Below, in pieces: positions 49,266-58,062 of a stretch of 64,000 bases of DNA (its first letter is position 1; the number at the start of each line of letters is the position of its first letter). Source of the stretch: an uncultured Spirochaetaceae bacterium (GTDB lineage: Bacteria > Spirochaetota > Spirochaetia > Sphaerochaetales > Sphaerochaetaceae); assembly GCA_944389975.1 (NCBI GenBank), contig CALXOH010000044.1, forward strand, positions 1 to 64,000. Direction: 5' to 3'. Under the pieces are notes generated by a model. That model searched no databases. It had not been told where the DNA came from and worked only from the letters and a program-made list of their open reading frames with translations. The position numbers and the translations under genes are program-made.

Positions 49266-49339
49266 CGAGACTAAGAGGATTCGAACCTCCGACCCTCAGT
49301 TCCGCAAACTGATGCTCTATCCAGCTGAGCTATAGTCTC
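49266..49339 (-). tRNA. tRNA-Arg(GCG)
   Basis: A type I cloverleaf: acceptor GAGACTA/TAGTCTC, D loop AGCTGGATA (with A20), anticodon loop TTGCGGA so anticodon GCG, and T arm GGAGGTTCGAATCCTCT. It reads CGC and CGU. The usual bacterial tRNA for these codons has ACG (inosine) at this place, so this one is unusual. CCA is not encoded. Confidence 0.92.
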
Positions 49340-49345
49340 AACTTT

Positions 49346-49432
49346 CGGAAAGGGGGGGATTCGAACCCCCGAACCCGTTACCAGGTTAACTCCTTAGCAG
49401 GGAGCCCGATTCGGCCTCTCTCGCACCTTTCC
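49346..49432 (-). tRNA. tRNA-Ser(GCT)
   Basis: A type II tRNA with acceptor GGAAAGG/CCTTTCC and anticodon loop CTGCTAA (anticodon GCT), which reads AGC and AGU codons. A long variable arm lies between the anticodon arm and T arm. Confidence 0.95.
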
Positions 49433-49449
49433 AAAATGCTTTCTTTATC

Positions 49450-49534
49450 CGGAGAGAGAGGGATTCGAACCCCCGGTGACTTGCGCCACTCTTGTTTTCA
49501 AGACAAGCGCCTTCGACCGCTCGGCCATCTCTCC
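49450..49534 (-). tRNA. tRNA-Ser(TGA)
   Basis: A type II tRNA with acceptor GGAGAGA, anticodon stem-loop CTTGTCT-TGA-AAACAAG (anticodon TGA), and T arm GGGTTCGAATCCC. It is the first tRNA of the minus-strand cluster. It reads UCA and, by wobble, UCG. Confidence 0.95.
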
Positions 49535-49549
49535 AAAGCAAGCTTTATA

Positions 49550-49579
49550 ATAATATGTAAACATTTTCGATCTTGTCAA
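49550..49579 (-). promoter_or_regulatory. Sigma-70 promoter of the tRNA cluster
   Basis: On the minus strand TTGACA (49579-49574), 18-bp spacer and TATTAT (49555-49550), upstream of tRNA-Ser(TGA). The four tRNAs run Ser(TGA), Ser(GCT), Arg(GCG), Ser(CGA) and are probably one transcript. Confidence 0.6.
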
Positions 49580-49610
49580 GTGCCGTATTTTCCAGTAATT
49601 CCTTTCAAGA

Positions 49611-49639
49611 TTGCAATTAGTACTCAAAACAGCTAGGCT
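49611..49639 (+). promoter_or_regulatory. Sigma-70 promoter of the hydrolase gene, leaderless arrangement
   Basis: TTGCAA (49611-49616), 17-bp spacer, TAGGCT (49634-49639), then six bases to the ATG at 49646. Confidence 0.5.
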
Positions 49640-49645
49640 CGATAC

Positions 49646-50584
49646 ATGGCACTACTCATTCCAATCCTCGTAATCATACTGGTTGCAATGCCCGTCGCTT
49701 TGCTTTTCTTTGCAATCGGAAGGAAAGATACCCATAAGCCGGCAAAGAGAAAGGAAATCAGGATCGACCAGAACATGGAAAAAACCAGAAAGAGGAACAA
49801 ACTCGCACTAAGGCGAGCCCGTAGGAAAATACTTGGAAACGCACCTTACGAGGAACTTGAGATACAAGCCCGCGACAGAGTGAAACTCTATGGGGAATTC
49901 TTTCCCAACCGATCGGGGAAACTCGTGATACTCATCCACGGCTACACGGGAAGCCCGGAGGAGATGAAGGATATTGGTGCAAAGTACTACGAGAAAGGGT
50001 ATTCCCTCTTCTTCCCATACCTCAGGGGGCATGGGAAAAGCGGGGGTAGGTTCATCGGGATGGGAGTGCTGGATGCCCTGGACATTCTCGAATGGATAAA
50101 ATGGATCAAAGAGAACAAACGCGTTACTGACGTGGTACTCCATGGAGAGTCGATGGGGGCGGCAACTGCAATGATGGCATCTTACAAAAGCCCCGAAAAC
50201 GTCCGTGCGATCGTAGAAGATTCGGGATACACATCGGTATATGATATCTTTGCACTCCAGATGAAAGAGCTTTTCCACCTCCCGCCATTCCCGATTCTTG
50301 ACATCGTAAACTTATACTCGAAGCTGTTTGCGCACTACTCATTCAAACGAAAATCACCAAGGGACGCGATGAGCAAGACTACCATTCCCGTTCTTTTCAT
50401 ACACGGAAGTGCAGACACGTTCGTCCCAACGACCATGGCATACGAGTTATATGAGAATAAATCCGGTGAGAAGGAGCTATTGATAGTCAAAGGGGCAAGG
50501 CACGTGTACTCCGTACAAGTCGATCCGGAGGGTTACTTTGCATGCCTATGGAAATTTCTTGGGAAGTACGTGGAAAGTAAATAG
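49646..50584 (+). CDS. Membrane-anchored alpha/beta hydrolase
   Basis: A 312-aa protein. An N-terminal hydrophobic helix (about residues 4-24) anchors a cytosolic alpha/beta-hydrolase domain. The oxyanion block is LVILIHGYTGSPEEM, the nucleophile elbow GESMG holds the catalytic Ser, and the C-terminal HGSADTFVP and GARHVYS hold the Asp and His. Members of this group include acylglycerol lipases and cell-wall-associated esterases. The basic linker (RKRNKLALRRARRK) may contact membrane lipid. The substrate is unknown. Confidence 0.85.
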   Translation: MALLIPILVIILVAMPVALLFFAIGRKDTHKPAKRKEIRIDQNMEKTRKRNKLALRRARRKILGNAPYEELEIQARDRVKLYGEFFPNRSGKLVILIHGYTGSPEEMKDIGAKYYEKGYSLFFPYLRGHGKSGGRFIGMGVLDALDILEWIKWIKENKRVTDVVLHGESMGAATAMMASYKSPENVRAIVEDSGYTSVYDIFALQMKELFHLPPFPILDIVNLYSKLFAHYSFKRKSPRDAMSKTTIPVLFIHGSADTFVPTTMAYELYENKSGEKELLIVKGARHVYSVQVDPEGYFACLWKFLGKYVESK

Positions 50585-50601
50585 GCCACGTTTCCGTGGC
50601 C
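50584..50601 (-). terminator. Hairpin between the hydrolase and araD
   Basis: GGCCACG (50584-50590) and CGTGGCC (50595-50601) form a perfect stem that includes the last base of the hydrolase stop codon. On the minus strand a weak TATTTACTTT tract follows, so it may terminate the arabinose operon. Confidence 0.6.
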
Positions 50602-50606
50602 AAGTG

Positions 50607-51296
50607 TCAATTCTGCCCGTAGTAGGCATCCTTTCCATGCTTTCTGAAGTAGTGTTTATCCTTGATCCTGTCAGGTGCTTCCTTTGCTTTGTTATCAAGG
50701 ATGATGGTATATAGTGCCATCTTTGCGCACTCTTCAAGCACTTTTGCGTTATGAACGGCATCAAAACCATCCTTTCCCCAACTGAACGGGCCATGATGGG
50801 AACAGAGTACTGCGGGGACAGCCATCACATCTTTCCCTTCGAAAACTTCCACGATGACTTTCCCTGTATTCTTCTCGTACCCGTCTTCGATCTCTTCTTC
50901 GGTCAACAAACGTGCAAGTGGAACAGAACCGTAGAACGTATCTGCGTGCGTCGTTCCGTAACATGGAAGTTCCCTCTCGCTCTGCGCCCAGCTCGTTGCA
51001 TATGGGGAGTGGGTATGCACTATCCCCCCGATCTCTTCGAAAGCCCTGTAAAGCTCCAGATGCGTGAGCATGTCTGAAGAGGGACGGAGCTTGCCATCGA
51101 CCTTGTTTCCCTCAAGGTCGATTATGACAATGTCATCCTTCTTCATCGTATCGTACTCGACTCCGCTTGGTTTGATCGCGAAAACCCCGTTTCTCCTGTC
51201 TATCTCGGATACGTTTCCCCAAGTGAACGTAACGAGGCCCAATCGGGGAAGCATCAGGTTCTCTTCAAGTACTTTTTCCTTTAATTCGTCGTACAT
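50607..51296 (-). CDS. araD: L-ribulose-5-phosphate 4-epimerase
   Basis: A 229-aa class II aldolase-like epimerase. Zinc-binding residues are in VHTHSPYATSWAQ (two His) and later CSHHGPFSWGK; the substrate loop is PSSDMLTHLELY and the catalytic region is THADTFYGSVP. It converts L-ribulose-5-phosphate to D-xylulose-5-phosphate. It is the last gene of the arabinose operon. The start follows a GAGGTGA-like ribosome binding site. Confidence 0.96.
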   Translation of the reverse strand: MYDELKEKVLEENLMLPRLGLVTFTWGNVSEIDRRNGVFAIKPSGVEYDTMKKDDIVIIDLEGNKVDGKLRPSSDMLTHLELYRAFEEIGGIVHTHSPYATSWAQSERELPCYGTTHADTFYGSVPLARLLTEEEIEDGYEKNTGKVIVEVFEGKDVMAVPAVLCSHHGPFSWGKDGFDAVHNAKVLEECAKMALYTIILDNKAKEAPDRIKDKHYFRKHGKDAYYGQN

Positions 51297-51305
51297 TCCA
51301 TCACC

Positions 51306-52898
51306 TCAACAGAAAACCTCGACCGCCGCTTTCTCGACAGCCAGTCCCTTCTTGTAATTCTCCAAATACCTCTCGAAACCTTCCACATCCTCCTTCCTCG
51401 GGTAGACAATGCTGCTGTCTGCATGCTTGAACACTTCGTCATCCAGGAAGTCTTCAAGGGATTTTGTCGAGTGTATGTAGGATGCAAGGAGCGCGATTCC
51501 CCACGCACCTCCCTCACCCGCAGTCGAAAGAACCCTGCATGGAGTTTTTGTCACTACAGCCATTATATTCTGCCCCACGGAAGGGGTTTTGAAGAATCCA
51601 CCGTGCCCGGAGAGCATGTCAATCACGACACCTTCCTTCTCAAAGAGGATATCGAGGCCGATACGCATCGCGGAAAGGGACGAATAGAGCTCGGATCGCA
51701 TGAAGTTTCCGAGGGTGAATGACGACCCCTCGGGGGTAAGTACAAACGGACAGCCCGAAGAGAATCCGGTGATGTGCTCGCCGGAGATGTACGGACAGGA
51801 AACTATTCCGCCAGCATCAGGGGCAGCTTCAAGTGCAGATGAGAGAACCTTGTCATAAAGCTCCCCCTTCGACTTCTCAACGCCCAGTTTTTGCAACACT
51901 TCTGCAAATATGCGAAGCCATGAGTCATAGCTTCCCGTGCAGTTGTTGCTGTGAGCCATCGCAACCTGCCTGCCGTCAGGGGTTGTCACTATGTCAAGTT
52001 CGCCATAGACTGCCCTCAGCGGTTTTTCGAGTACCACAGATGCAAATACGCTCGTTCCGGCAGATACGTTTCCGCTTCTTGCCTTCACTGCGTTTGTCGC
52101 CATCATCCCGGTCTCCGCATCCCCTTCGGGAGGACAGAACGGAACGCCGCTCTCCAGATCGCCATCCTTGTCAAGAAGCAACGATCCTTCGCTTGTAAGC
52201 TTTCCCGCTTCCTTTCCTGCAACCAGGATTGAAGGAAGAACGCTCTCGATCCTCCATGAGTACTTTCCTTCAAGATAAGTCTTGTCAAAGAGGTCTGCAG
52301 CCTTCTTCTGATAACACTTTCCATCAACGTCGATGGGGAACATGCCGGATGCGTCCCCTATTCCGATCACGTGGCACCCTGTGAGCATGAAATGCACATA
52401 GGATGCGAGTGTCGTCACATGATCGAGCACCTCAAGGTACGGGCGGCATGCCTTGATGTCCTTTAAAAGATGGCTGATCGTCCAGCGCTGTGGTATCGGG
52501 TATGCAAAAAGGGAAGTAAGCTCCTCCGACTCCTCCTTGGTGATGTTATTCCTCCAGGTTCTGAAGGGCGAGAGAAGATTCCCCTGTGCATCGAAAGGCA
52601 TGTAACCATGCATCATGGCGCTGATTCCGATTGCAGAAAGCTTTCCCAACGTCACACCGTAGTTATCCCTGACATCCTTCTTAAGCGATGCATAGCACCC
52701 GCTCAGTCCGTCGAGTATATCCTCGATCGAATAGGTCCATACGCCGTCCTCAAGCCGGTTCTCCCAATCGTACGTGCCTACCGCCACCGGATCCTTGTCG
52801 CTTGAGATCAGAACAGCCTTGATCCTCGTGGATCCGAATTCGATTCCAAGCGAGCACTTCCCCTCTTTCAATTCACGTTTGATATCATCGGTGTTCAT
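51306..52898 (-). CDS. FGGY-family carbohydrate kinase, probable L-ribulokinase
   Basis: A 530-aa kinase. The N-terminal phosphate motif LGIEFGSTRIKAVLIS and the second half (SAGTSVFASVV, GGGAWGIALLASY-like block EGGAWGIALLAS, and LSGHGGFFKTPSVGQNIMA) belong to FGGY kinases. Its place between araD and araA makes L-ribulose the likely substrate. The sequence differs from E. coli AraB in length and motifs, so it is a non-orthologous or divergent ribulokinase. It overlaps araA by 14 bp. Confidence 0.85.
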   Translation of the reverse strand: MNTDDIKRELKEGKCSLGIEFGSTRIKAVLISSDKDPVAVGTYDWENRLEDGVWTYSIEDILDGLSGCYASLKKDVRDNYGVTLGKLSAIGISAMMHGYMPFDAQGNLLSPFRTWRNNITKEESEELTSLFAYPIPQRWTISHLLKDIKACRPYLEVLDHVTTLASYVHFMLTGCHVIGIGDASGMFPIDVDGKCYQKKAADLFDKTYLEGKYSWRIESVLPSILVAGKEAGKLTSEGSLLLDKDGDLESGVPFCPPEGDAETGMMATNAVKARSGNVSAGTSVFASVVLEKPLRAVYGELDIVTTPDGRQVAMAHSNNCTGSYDSWLRIFAEVLQKLGVEKSKGELYDKVLSSALEAAPDAGGIVSCPYISGEHITGFSSGCPFVLTPEGSSFTLGNFMRSELYSSLSAMRIGLDILFEKEGVVIDMLSGHGGFFKTPSVGQNIMAVVTKTPCRVLSTAGEGGAWGIALLASYIHSTKSLEDFLDDEVFKHADSSIVYPRKEDVEGFERYLENYKKGLAVEKAAVEVFC

Positions 52899-54360
52899 AG
52901 TAAGCCTCGTTCCATCTCAGCCTGTCCTTGAGACCGTCAATAGTAGTATCTTTTCCGATCCTCACCATCTCGATTCCCATCGCATCCGCCCAAGTCTGCA
53001 TCTGCTTTGAAGTGATGTCGTATGAGAATGCAGTGTGGTGTGCGCCTCCTGCAAGAATCCACGCTTTTGCACCCGTAAGCAGATCAGGTTCCGGCCTCCA
53101 ATAGCTGGATGCAACCGGTAGGTTGGGCATCTTCTCAGGGCACTTTATGCTCTCGACTTCACTTACTATCAACCTGAAGCGGGTTCCGAGGTCGATCAGG
53201 CTGGTGGCGATGCCCTTTCCTTCCTTGGATGTGAAGACAAGCCTTGCAGGATCCTCCCTGTCGCCCATTGAAAGCGGATTGACGCGGATGAAGACCTTTC
53301 CATCCGAGCACGACGGGCATACCTCGAGCATGTGTGACTCAAGCACCGCCTCTTTTCCCGGAACGAGGTTGTATGTGTAGTCTTCGAAGAATCCCGTGTT
53401 CTTTCCTTCCGCCATAACCTTCATAAGCCTTACCATGGCAGCTGTCTTCCAGTCCCCTTCCGCTCCGAAGCCATACCCTTTCTCCATCAAGCGCTGGATC
53501 GCAAGACCCGGAAGCTGTTTCATGCCCCCGAGGTCACCGAAGTGGGTTACTATCGCATTGTATCCCTTCTCAACAAGCATCTTCTCCAAGCCCAATTCGA
53601 TTCCCGCCTGTACTTCGACGTGCTTTCTGAATTCCCCTTCATCCCTTCCGTCGAGGATCAAGCCGTACTTCTGATAGTACTCATCCATCAGGGCATCCAC
53701 GTCAGCTTGCTTTACGCTCTTGATGTAATCAACAGCCTCGTTCACCGGGTATGCATCTACCTGCCATCCGAATTTGATCTCAGCTTCGACCTTGTCCCCT
53801 TCGGTTACAGCCACAGAGCGCATGTTGTCTGCAATCCTCATCACGCGGATGTTGTTGCTCTCGACAATCCCGATCGCACTATGCATCCACGATGCGATCT
53901 GGTCGGTTACATCCTTGTGCCTCCAGTAGCCTACGACCACTTCGCGAGGAATTCCCATCCTCGTCATTATGTGGCCGAATTCCCTGTCTCCATGGGCAGA
54001 CTGGTTCTCGTTCATGAAATCCATGTCTATCGTGGAGAATGGAAGAGCTTCGTTGAACTGGGTATGGAGATGCATTATAGGCTTACGTGCGATCTTCAGT
54101 CCGCTGATCCAGTTCTTCGCAGGACTGAACGTATGCATCCATAAAATCGTGCCCATGCACTCTTCATCCGAATTCGCTTCATCGAAAAACTTGTAAATCC
54201 CTTCCTTTGTCAACAAAGTCGGCTTCCACTCAAGCTTGTATGGAAGGAGGGATGATGAGTTCAAAGTCTCAACCATCTCCTGAGCGTGTTTTTTTACTTT
54301 ATCAAGGCATTCGTCCCCATACAGGTCCTGACTGCCTGCAACGAAATAGAATTTGTACAT
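52885..54360 (-). CDS. araA: L-arabinose isomerase
   Basis: A 491-aa isomerase converting L-arabinose to L-ribulose, Mn2+-dependent. Family blocks are visible: FYFVAGSQDLYG, TFSPAKNWISGLK, HLHTQFNEALPFSTIDMDFMNENQSAHGDREFG and GAKAWILAGGAHHTAFSY. Metal ligands (two Glu, two His) fall in the GAEGDWKTA...GFFEDYTYNL region and the C-terminal HHTAF block. It lies directly downstream of the importer genes. Confidence 0.97.
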   Translation of the reverse strand: MYKFYFVAGSQDLYGDECLDKVKKHAQEMVETLNSSSLLPYKLEWKPTLLTKEGIYKFFDEANSDEECMGTILWMHTFSPAKNWISGLKIARKPIMHLHTQFNEALPFSTIDMDFMNENQSAHGDREFGHIMTRMGIPREVVVGYWRHKDVTDQIASWMHSAIGIVESNNIRVMRIADNMRSVAVTEGDKVEAEIKFGWQVDAYPVNEAVDYIKSVKQADVDALMDEYYQKYGLILDGRDEGEFRKHVEVQAGIELGLEKMLVEKGYNAIVTHFGDLGGMKQLPGLAIQRLMEKGYGFGAEGDWKTAAMVRLMKVMAEGKNTGFFEDYTYNLVPGKEAVLESHMLEVCPSCSDGKVFIRVNPLSMGDREDPARLVFTSKEGKGIATSLIDLGTRFRLIVSEVESIKCPEKMPNLPVASSYWRPEPDLLTGAKAWILAGGAHHTAFSYDITSKQMQTWADAMGIEMVRIGKDTTIDGLKDRLRWNEAYYEHR

Positions 54361-54380
54361 TTTGATTCAACCTCCTGGAA

Positions 54381-55409
54381 TCAGGCCCTTGCACCCTTTT
54401 CCTTTTTCGATCCCAATACGCTCTGCAATATGATGAAGAATGCCAGAAGTGCAGCGATTGCAATTCGCACCCACCACGATGAGAGTACGCCCGGGAAGTT
54501 TATAAGCGTTTCGATCGTGCCTTTGATAAGCACTCCGAAGAAGCTTCCTATTACATTTCCAACGCCACCGGTGAGGAGAGTACCTCCGATGACCGCCGAT
54601 GCGATGGCATCCATCTCGAATCCCTTCGCCTGTTCAACGAACCCTGAGCATGTGTTGAGACAGAAGAGTATTCCACCGATTGCGCAGTAGAACCCGGAGA
54701 TCACATATGCGATGAACCTGGTCCTGCGGATGTTTATACCCATCAGAAGCGATGACTGTTCTGAGCCTCCGACTGCGTAGAAACGGCGTCCGAAACGGGA
54801 ATAACGAAGGATTATGAAAGTGATGACAAGGATTACCAATGCGATCACGACCGTAGGATAGATGTACGGATCGATGACCTTTCCTCGTCTGTTTACATAG
54901 CCTCCGAACGGGAAACGGATCCTGAACTGTGCCCAGGAAGTGAAAAGCTCGTTCTTGATCGCTATCATGTCGCGGCTTATGATCGCTGTCATACCGCGGG
55001 CGAAGAACATTCCTGCAAGTGTGACAATAAACGGCTGGATGTTCAGATACGCGACCAAAAAACCCTGTACGATTCCGAAGACAACACCCGTTACGAGTAC
55101 TATGAGCACCGCCTGTACGGCTCCGACGCCCTGGTTCTCCATCATGTTCGCAAGCATCATGCAACTTAACGCCACGAATGATCCGACGGAGATATCGATT
55201 CCCCCTGTGATCATCACTATCGTCATTCCACAGGCGATGACTATCAAGGCTGCGTTGTTGATCATCAAGTTCAGGAACACCTGGAAACGTCCGAAATTCA
55301 GATCCCTGAAGACGATGCATCCGAAAATGTACATCGCAAAGAATAGAATTATCGTCACTATCAGGAGGAACGAGTTCTGATTCAGTTTTTTCTTTCCAAG
55401 CAAATTCAT
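54381..55409 (-). CDS. Sugar ABC transporter permease (YjfF-type)
   Basis: A 342-aa permease of the branched-chain/ribose type with about eight to ten helices. The pattern GGIDISVGSFVALSCMML is the LIV-II signature, with a periplasmic loop GGTLLTGGVGNVIGSFFGVLI. It is the second of two permeases. With YtfT-, YtfR- and YtfQ-like neighbours it forms a furanose-type importer. It overlaps the first permease by 4 bp. Confidence 0.92.
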   Translation of the reverse strand: MNLLGKKKLNQNSFLLIVTIILFFAMYIFGCIVFRDLNFGRFQVFLNLMINNAALIVIACGMTIVMITGGIDISVGSFVALSCMMLANMMENQGVGAVQAVLIVLVTGVVFGIVQGFLVAYLNIQPFIVTLAGMFFARGMTAIISRDMIAIKNELFTSWAQFRIRFPFGGYVNRRGKVIDPYIYPTVVIALVILVITFIILRYSRFGRRFYAVGGSEQSSLLMGINIRRTRFIAYVISGFYCAIGGILFCLNTCSGFVEQAKGFEMDAIASAVIGGTLLTGGVGNVIGSFFGVLIKGTIETLINFPGVLSSWWVRIAIAALLAFFIILQSVLGSKKEKGARA

Positions 55410-56476
55410 GCCGTCACCTCCCCGATCGCCTTCTTAGCTTCAAGCTTCTTTCTGAATTTCCTCACGTAGCGTTGGAATTCAGGAGACTGCAACGAAACTA
55501 TGATCACGACTACTATCGCCTTGTACACAGGGATTTGGTCTGCACTTACGCCGATTGCATAGAGTGTAGTCGTCAATGCCTGTATAGTATATGCTCCAAT
55601 GATCGAGCCAAGGATGCTGAAGCGTCCTCCGCCAAGGCTGTTTCCACCGAGTGCGACTGCAAGGATGGCATCCAATTCGAGGTTCAATCCAATGTTGTTC
55701 GCATCTGCCGAATAGATTCTGGAGGATGCTACGATCCCTGCGATTCCCGAGAGAACACCGCAAAATACATACGTAGCGAAGATGATCATCACAGACTTCA
55801 ATCCGACGTGCTTCGATGCTTCCTTGTTCACACCTACGCTTTCGACGAAGAGGCCGAATGCCGTCTTCTTTACGAAAAGCTGGACGAGAATCACCACGGC
55901 AATCGAAATGAATACCGGAGTAGGTATTGGAACCCCGGGTAGGAAGTTACCGATGTACTGGTAGCTGTCGACACGGATGTATGTGATCTGACCTTTTGTT
56001 ATAAGCTGTGCGATTCCCCGCCCTGCGGTGTACAGGATCAGGGTTGCGACCATCGGCTGGATACGCATCTTCGCAACCAGAAATCCATTCCACGCACCGC
56101 ACAATGCCCCGGCTCCTATTCCAAGAAGGATCGCCGGGAAAAGCGGGAACTGGTATTCGTTTACGGATATCTCACCCCCGGAGAGGAAGAACGTCGTCAC
56201 GGCTGCAGTAACCGCCATTACGGCACCGACTGATATATCGGTTCCGGCAGAAGCTGCGACTACAAGCGTCATGCCGACAGCGAGGATCACGAGTTCACTT
56301 GCCCTGTTTATTATGTCGACGGGCCTTCCGTAGAGAACTCCGTTCCGGATTTCCACATGGAAGAAATCCGGGGTGGTTATCACATTGACCATCAAGACCA
56401 GAAAGAGGCAGAAAAGCGGGAGGAACAGCTTGTAATGTACGATCTTCCCCAGCCTCGACTTCAAATCACCGTTCAC
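55406..56476 (-). CDS. Sugar ABC transporter permease (YtfT-type)
   Basis: A 356-aa LIV-II-type permease with a longer N-terminal helix set than its partner. ASAGTDISVGAVMAVTAAVTTF and ALGGNSLGGGRFSILGSIIGAYT are the conserved blocks. It pairs with the YjfF-type permease, and both use the same two-domain ATPase. It overlaps the ATPase gene by 4 bp. Confidence 0.92.
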   Translation of the reverse strand: MNGDLKSRLGKIVHYKLFLPLFCLFLVLMVNVITTPDFFHVEIRNGVLYGRPVDIINRASELVILAVGMTLVVAASAGTDISVGAVMAVTAAVTTFFLSGGEISVNEYQFPLFPAILLGIGAGALCGAWNGFLVAKMRIQPMVATLILYTAGRGIAQLITKGQITYIRVDSYQYIGNFLPGVPIPTPVFISIAVVILVQLFVKKTAFGLFVESVGVNKEASKHVGLKSVMIIFATYVFCGVLSGIAGIVASSRIYSADANNIGLNLELDAILAVALGGNSLGGGRFSILGSIIGAYTIQALTTTLYAIGVSADQIPVYKAIVVVIIVSLQSPEFQRYVRKFRKKLEAKKAIGEVTA

Positions 56477-57981
56477 TTCTCACCTCCTGCAATAGCCTTC
56501 ATGACGGAAGAGACGTTCAGGTTCTCTTCCCCGGAGAGTTCCCCCACTTTCTTTCCATCGCGCATGATTCCCATCCTCGAACAGGTCCTGAGCATCTCCT
56601 CAATCTCGGAAGAGATGAATATCACTCCCTTCCCTTCATCTGCGAATCGGAGGATCAGTTTCTGTATCTCGGTCTTCGTTCCGATGTCAATTCCCCTCGT
56701 AGGTTCGTCAAGGATGATGAACTCGGGGTTCGTCAGAAGCCACCTTGCGAGGATAACCTTCTGCTGGTTGCCTCCCGAAAGGCTCTTGATCGGGGTTTCC
56801 CTGGATGCTGTCTTTATTTGCAATATCTTTATATATTCGTCTACAAATTCTTCCTGGTTCTTCTTGTTGATGAGCTTGAACATGCCGTTCTTCACCTGAA
56901 GTGCTATGAGCATGTTCTCCCTTACGCTCAAATCGGGGATGATTCCATCCTTCTTCCTGTCTTCGGGAAGGTAAGCCATTCCAGCCTTCATCGATTCAAG
57001 CTCGTTTCCGCTCCTGACCTTCTTGTCAGCACACGTTACGGTACCTGCGTTCGCTTTGTCCGCTCCGTAGATTGCGCGTACCAGTTCGCTTCTTCCCGAG
57101 CCCAAAAGTCCTGCAAGGCCGACTACCTCTCCCTTGTGCACGTTGATGTTGAATTCCTTGATCTTTGCACTCTTTACGCTGTCTGCATCGATAATGACCT
57201 TCTCCGACGGCTTTGTAGTCCTCATGTTCTTTATCTCGGCAAGATCGTCAAGGTCCTTTCCAAGCATCTTCGATACGAGTTCGACCCTCGGCAGGTCTTT
57301 GATGGGATACTCTCCCACGAGCTGTCCGTTCCTGAGGACAGTTATCCTGTCACATACCTGATATACCTGCTCCAAAAAGTGCGTTACGAATATGATTCCG
57401 ACCCCTTTCGACTTGAGGTTCGTCATCACTGAAAAGAGCTTCTCCACTTCCGAATCATCAAGCGAGCTCGTAGGTTCGTCAAGGATGAGCACCTTGCATT
57501 CGGTGCTGACAGCACGCGCAATTGCGATCATCTGCTGGATTGCAATCGAATAGTTCTCGACTGCGGCTGTGACATCAATATCTATATCGAGGGAGGAGAG
57601 CAACTTCCTGCTGTCCTCATGCATCTTCTTCCAATCGACAAATCCGCCCTTCCTGGGCTCCCTGCCCATGAATATGTTCTCGCTTACGCTCAAGTTCGGG
57701 CAAAGGCATACCTCTTGGTATACGGTGCTGATCCCATTATCCTGGGCATCCTGCGGGCTTTTGTTGACGATCTCCCCATGCCCTTTGAGGTATATCGATC
57801 CCCCGTCAAGTTCATAAACCCCTGTAAGTACTTTGATAAGTGTGGATTTTCCTGCCCCGTTTTCACCCATGAGGGCATGTATCTCACCTTCCCTAAGGGT
57901 GAATGCAACGTTCTGCAATGCCTTTACACCCGGGAAAGTCTTATAGATTCCCTCCATATGGAGAACGACGTTTTCTTCCAT
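56473..57981 (-). CDS. Sugar ABC transporter ATP-binding protein (YtfR/RbsA-like, double ATPase)
   Basis: A 502-aa protein with two fused ABC domains. Domain 1 has Walker A GENGAGKST (about residues 39-47) and Walker B LILDEPTSSLDD. Domain 2 has GLLGSGRSELV (P-loop Lys replaced by Arg, as in RbsA-type second domains), signature LSGGNQQKVILAR and Walker B FIILDEPTRGIDIG. It powers the two permeases. It follows the binding-protein gene, with a hairpin in the intergenic gap. Confidence 0.93.
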   Translation of the reverse strand: MEENVVLHMEGIYKTFPGVKALQNVAFTLREGEIHALMGENGAGKSTLIKVLTGVYELDGGSIYLKGHGEIVNKSPQDAQDNGISTVYQEVCLCPNLSVSENIFMGREPRKGGFVDWKKMHEDSRKLLSSLDIDIDVTAAVENYSIAIQQMIAIARAVSTECKVLILDEPTSSLDDSEVEKLFSVMTNLKSKGVGIIFVTHFLEQVYQVCDRITVLRNGQLVGEYPIKDLPRVELVSKMLGKDLDDLAEIKNMRTTKPSEKVIIDADSVKSAKIKEFNINVHKGEVVGLAGLLGSGRSELVRAIYGADKANAGTVTCADKKVRSGNELESMKAGMAYLPEDRKKDGIIPDLSVRENMLIALQVKNGMFKLINKKNQEEFVDEYIKILQIKTASRETPIKSLSGGNQQKVILARWLLTNPEFIILDEPTRGIDIGTKTEIQKLILRFADEGKGVIFISSEIEEMLRTCSRMGIMRDGKKVGELSGEENLNVSSVMKAIAGGEK

Positions 57982-58010
57982 AGGGCTCCTCCTTTTTTTC
58001 TTCCGAAAGA

Positions 58011-58034
58011 AAAATGGGCGGTATTACGCCGCCC
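58011..58034 (-). terminator. Attenuator-like hairpin between the binding protein and ATPase genes
   Basis: GGGCGG (58016-58021) and CCGCCC (58029-58034) form a stem with a 7-nt loop. On the minus strand ATTTTTC follows. Hairpins at this place are common in ABC operons, where they raise the ratio of binding-protein mRNA to the rest. Confidence 0.65.
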
Positions 58035-58062
58035 GTAATTACCACGCAACCCGGAAAATTGA

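Noticed and set aside
49445-49627. Minus-strand open frame ending in [23 protein letters not shown]
   Set aside because: This is the classic artefact of translating a tRNA-Ser gene; the tRNA fold is certain.
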